From Bacillus sp. ZZV12-4809 (GTDB lineage: Bacteria > Bacillota > Bacilli > Bacillales > Cytobacillaceae), in NCBI RefSeq assembly GCF_009849585.1, contig NZ_VCRN01000014.1, forward strand, positions 56,696 through 120,695: a stretch of DNA of 64,000 nucleotides. The letters are read 5' to 3'. The translations under genes were made by a program, and so were the position numbers. The notes below the pieces were generated by a model that was not told the origin of the DNA, did no database searches, and worked only from the letters and a program-made list of their open reading frames with translations. Of this stretch, positions 63,887 through 64,000 are shown in pieces. Within the stretch, counting starts at the first letter, position 1. Every line of letters starts with the position of its first letter.

Positions 63887-64000
63887 GCTCTTCATTGTTT
63901 TACTAAACCAGCTAATAGGAGTCAAGAACTTCTTATTAAAAATTTTTTTCTTCCGTGTTATACTTTGGAAGGCACGCCAAATAACCCTCCAAATACCTTT

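Overview
The window looks like AT-rich DNA of a Bacillaceae (Bacillus-type) bacterium. The evidence is strong AGGAGG ribosome binding sites with frequent TTG and GTG starts, DUF2187, YvrJ-like and FbpB-like small proteins, a SigO/RsoA-type split sigma factor, and sigma-54 catabolic regulation. Much of it is accessory DNA. I cannot tell chromosome from large plasmid; the XerS-like recombinase, DUF1173 protein, lone tRNA and many pseudogenes would fit either.

Layout. 1-7.6 kb is phage- or element-like: a C5 DNA methyltransferase, a tRNA-guanine-transglycosylase-like (DpdA-type) protein, a secreted coiled-coil protein, and a frameshifted lytic transglycosylase/NlpC-P60 wall hydrolase. Several of these genes have a terminator hairpin almost touching their RBS. 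7.6-10 kb holds a 197-nt RNA locus with tRNA-like ends, whose 3' half is duplicated 2.2 kb away, and a PheC-like binding protein. 10-16 kb has glutaredoxin, an intracellular subtilase, the split sigma factor (with a LexA-type box upstream), tRNA-Cys, a methyltransferase, Nudix, and an IS110 element with a structured upstream noncoding region. 16.7-18.4 kb is an XRE regulator / membrane protein / 14-Cys precursor operon that looks like a bacteriocin locus, preceded by four 21-bp operator-like repeats. 18.7-22.4 kb has small genes, including YvrJ-like and RadC-like ones.

22.7-46.6 kb is a large catabolic region under sigma-54. There is one PAS-AAA-Fis activator and four -24/-12 promoters, three of which share long upstream blocks. 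Intact genes are a PPC-domain protein, acyl-CoA ligase, thiolase, DUF35 OB-fold partner, two SDRs, an HpcH aldolase, two MFS carriers, an alpha/beta hydrolase and a TRAP transporter. Between them lie decayed copies or remnants of SDR, 3-hydroxyacyl-CoA dehydrogenase, fused isobutyryl-CoA mutase, cobalamin adenosyltransferase, hydrolase, PPC protein, CoA-transferase and a biotin-carrier domain. The picture is of repeated module duplication followed by gene loss. The pathway probably activates an imported organic acid to its CoA ester and cleaves it; the substrate cannot be named.

46.6-54.8 kb is an island with a DUF1173/nuclease-like protein, a XerS-like tyrosine recombinase with related 11-4-11 sites, a second nuclease-like protein and unknown genes. 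54.9-59.9 kb is a creatininase-family hydrolase, APC permease and IclR regulator, then an opine-type dehydrogenase and the 3' remnant of a TRAP permease gene. That remnant abuts a large serine integrase, so an integrated element begins near 59.87 kb and runs past the window end, carrying an XRE regulator and a HEPN-motif protein.
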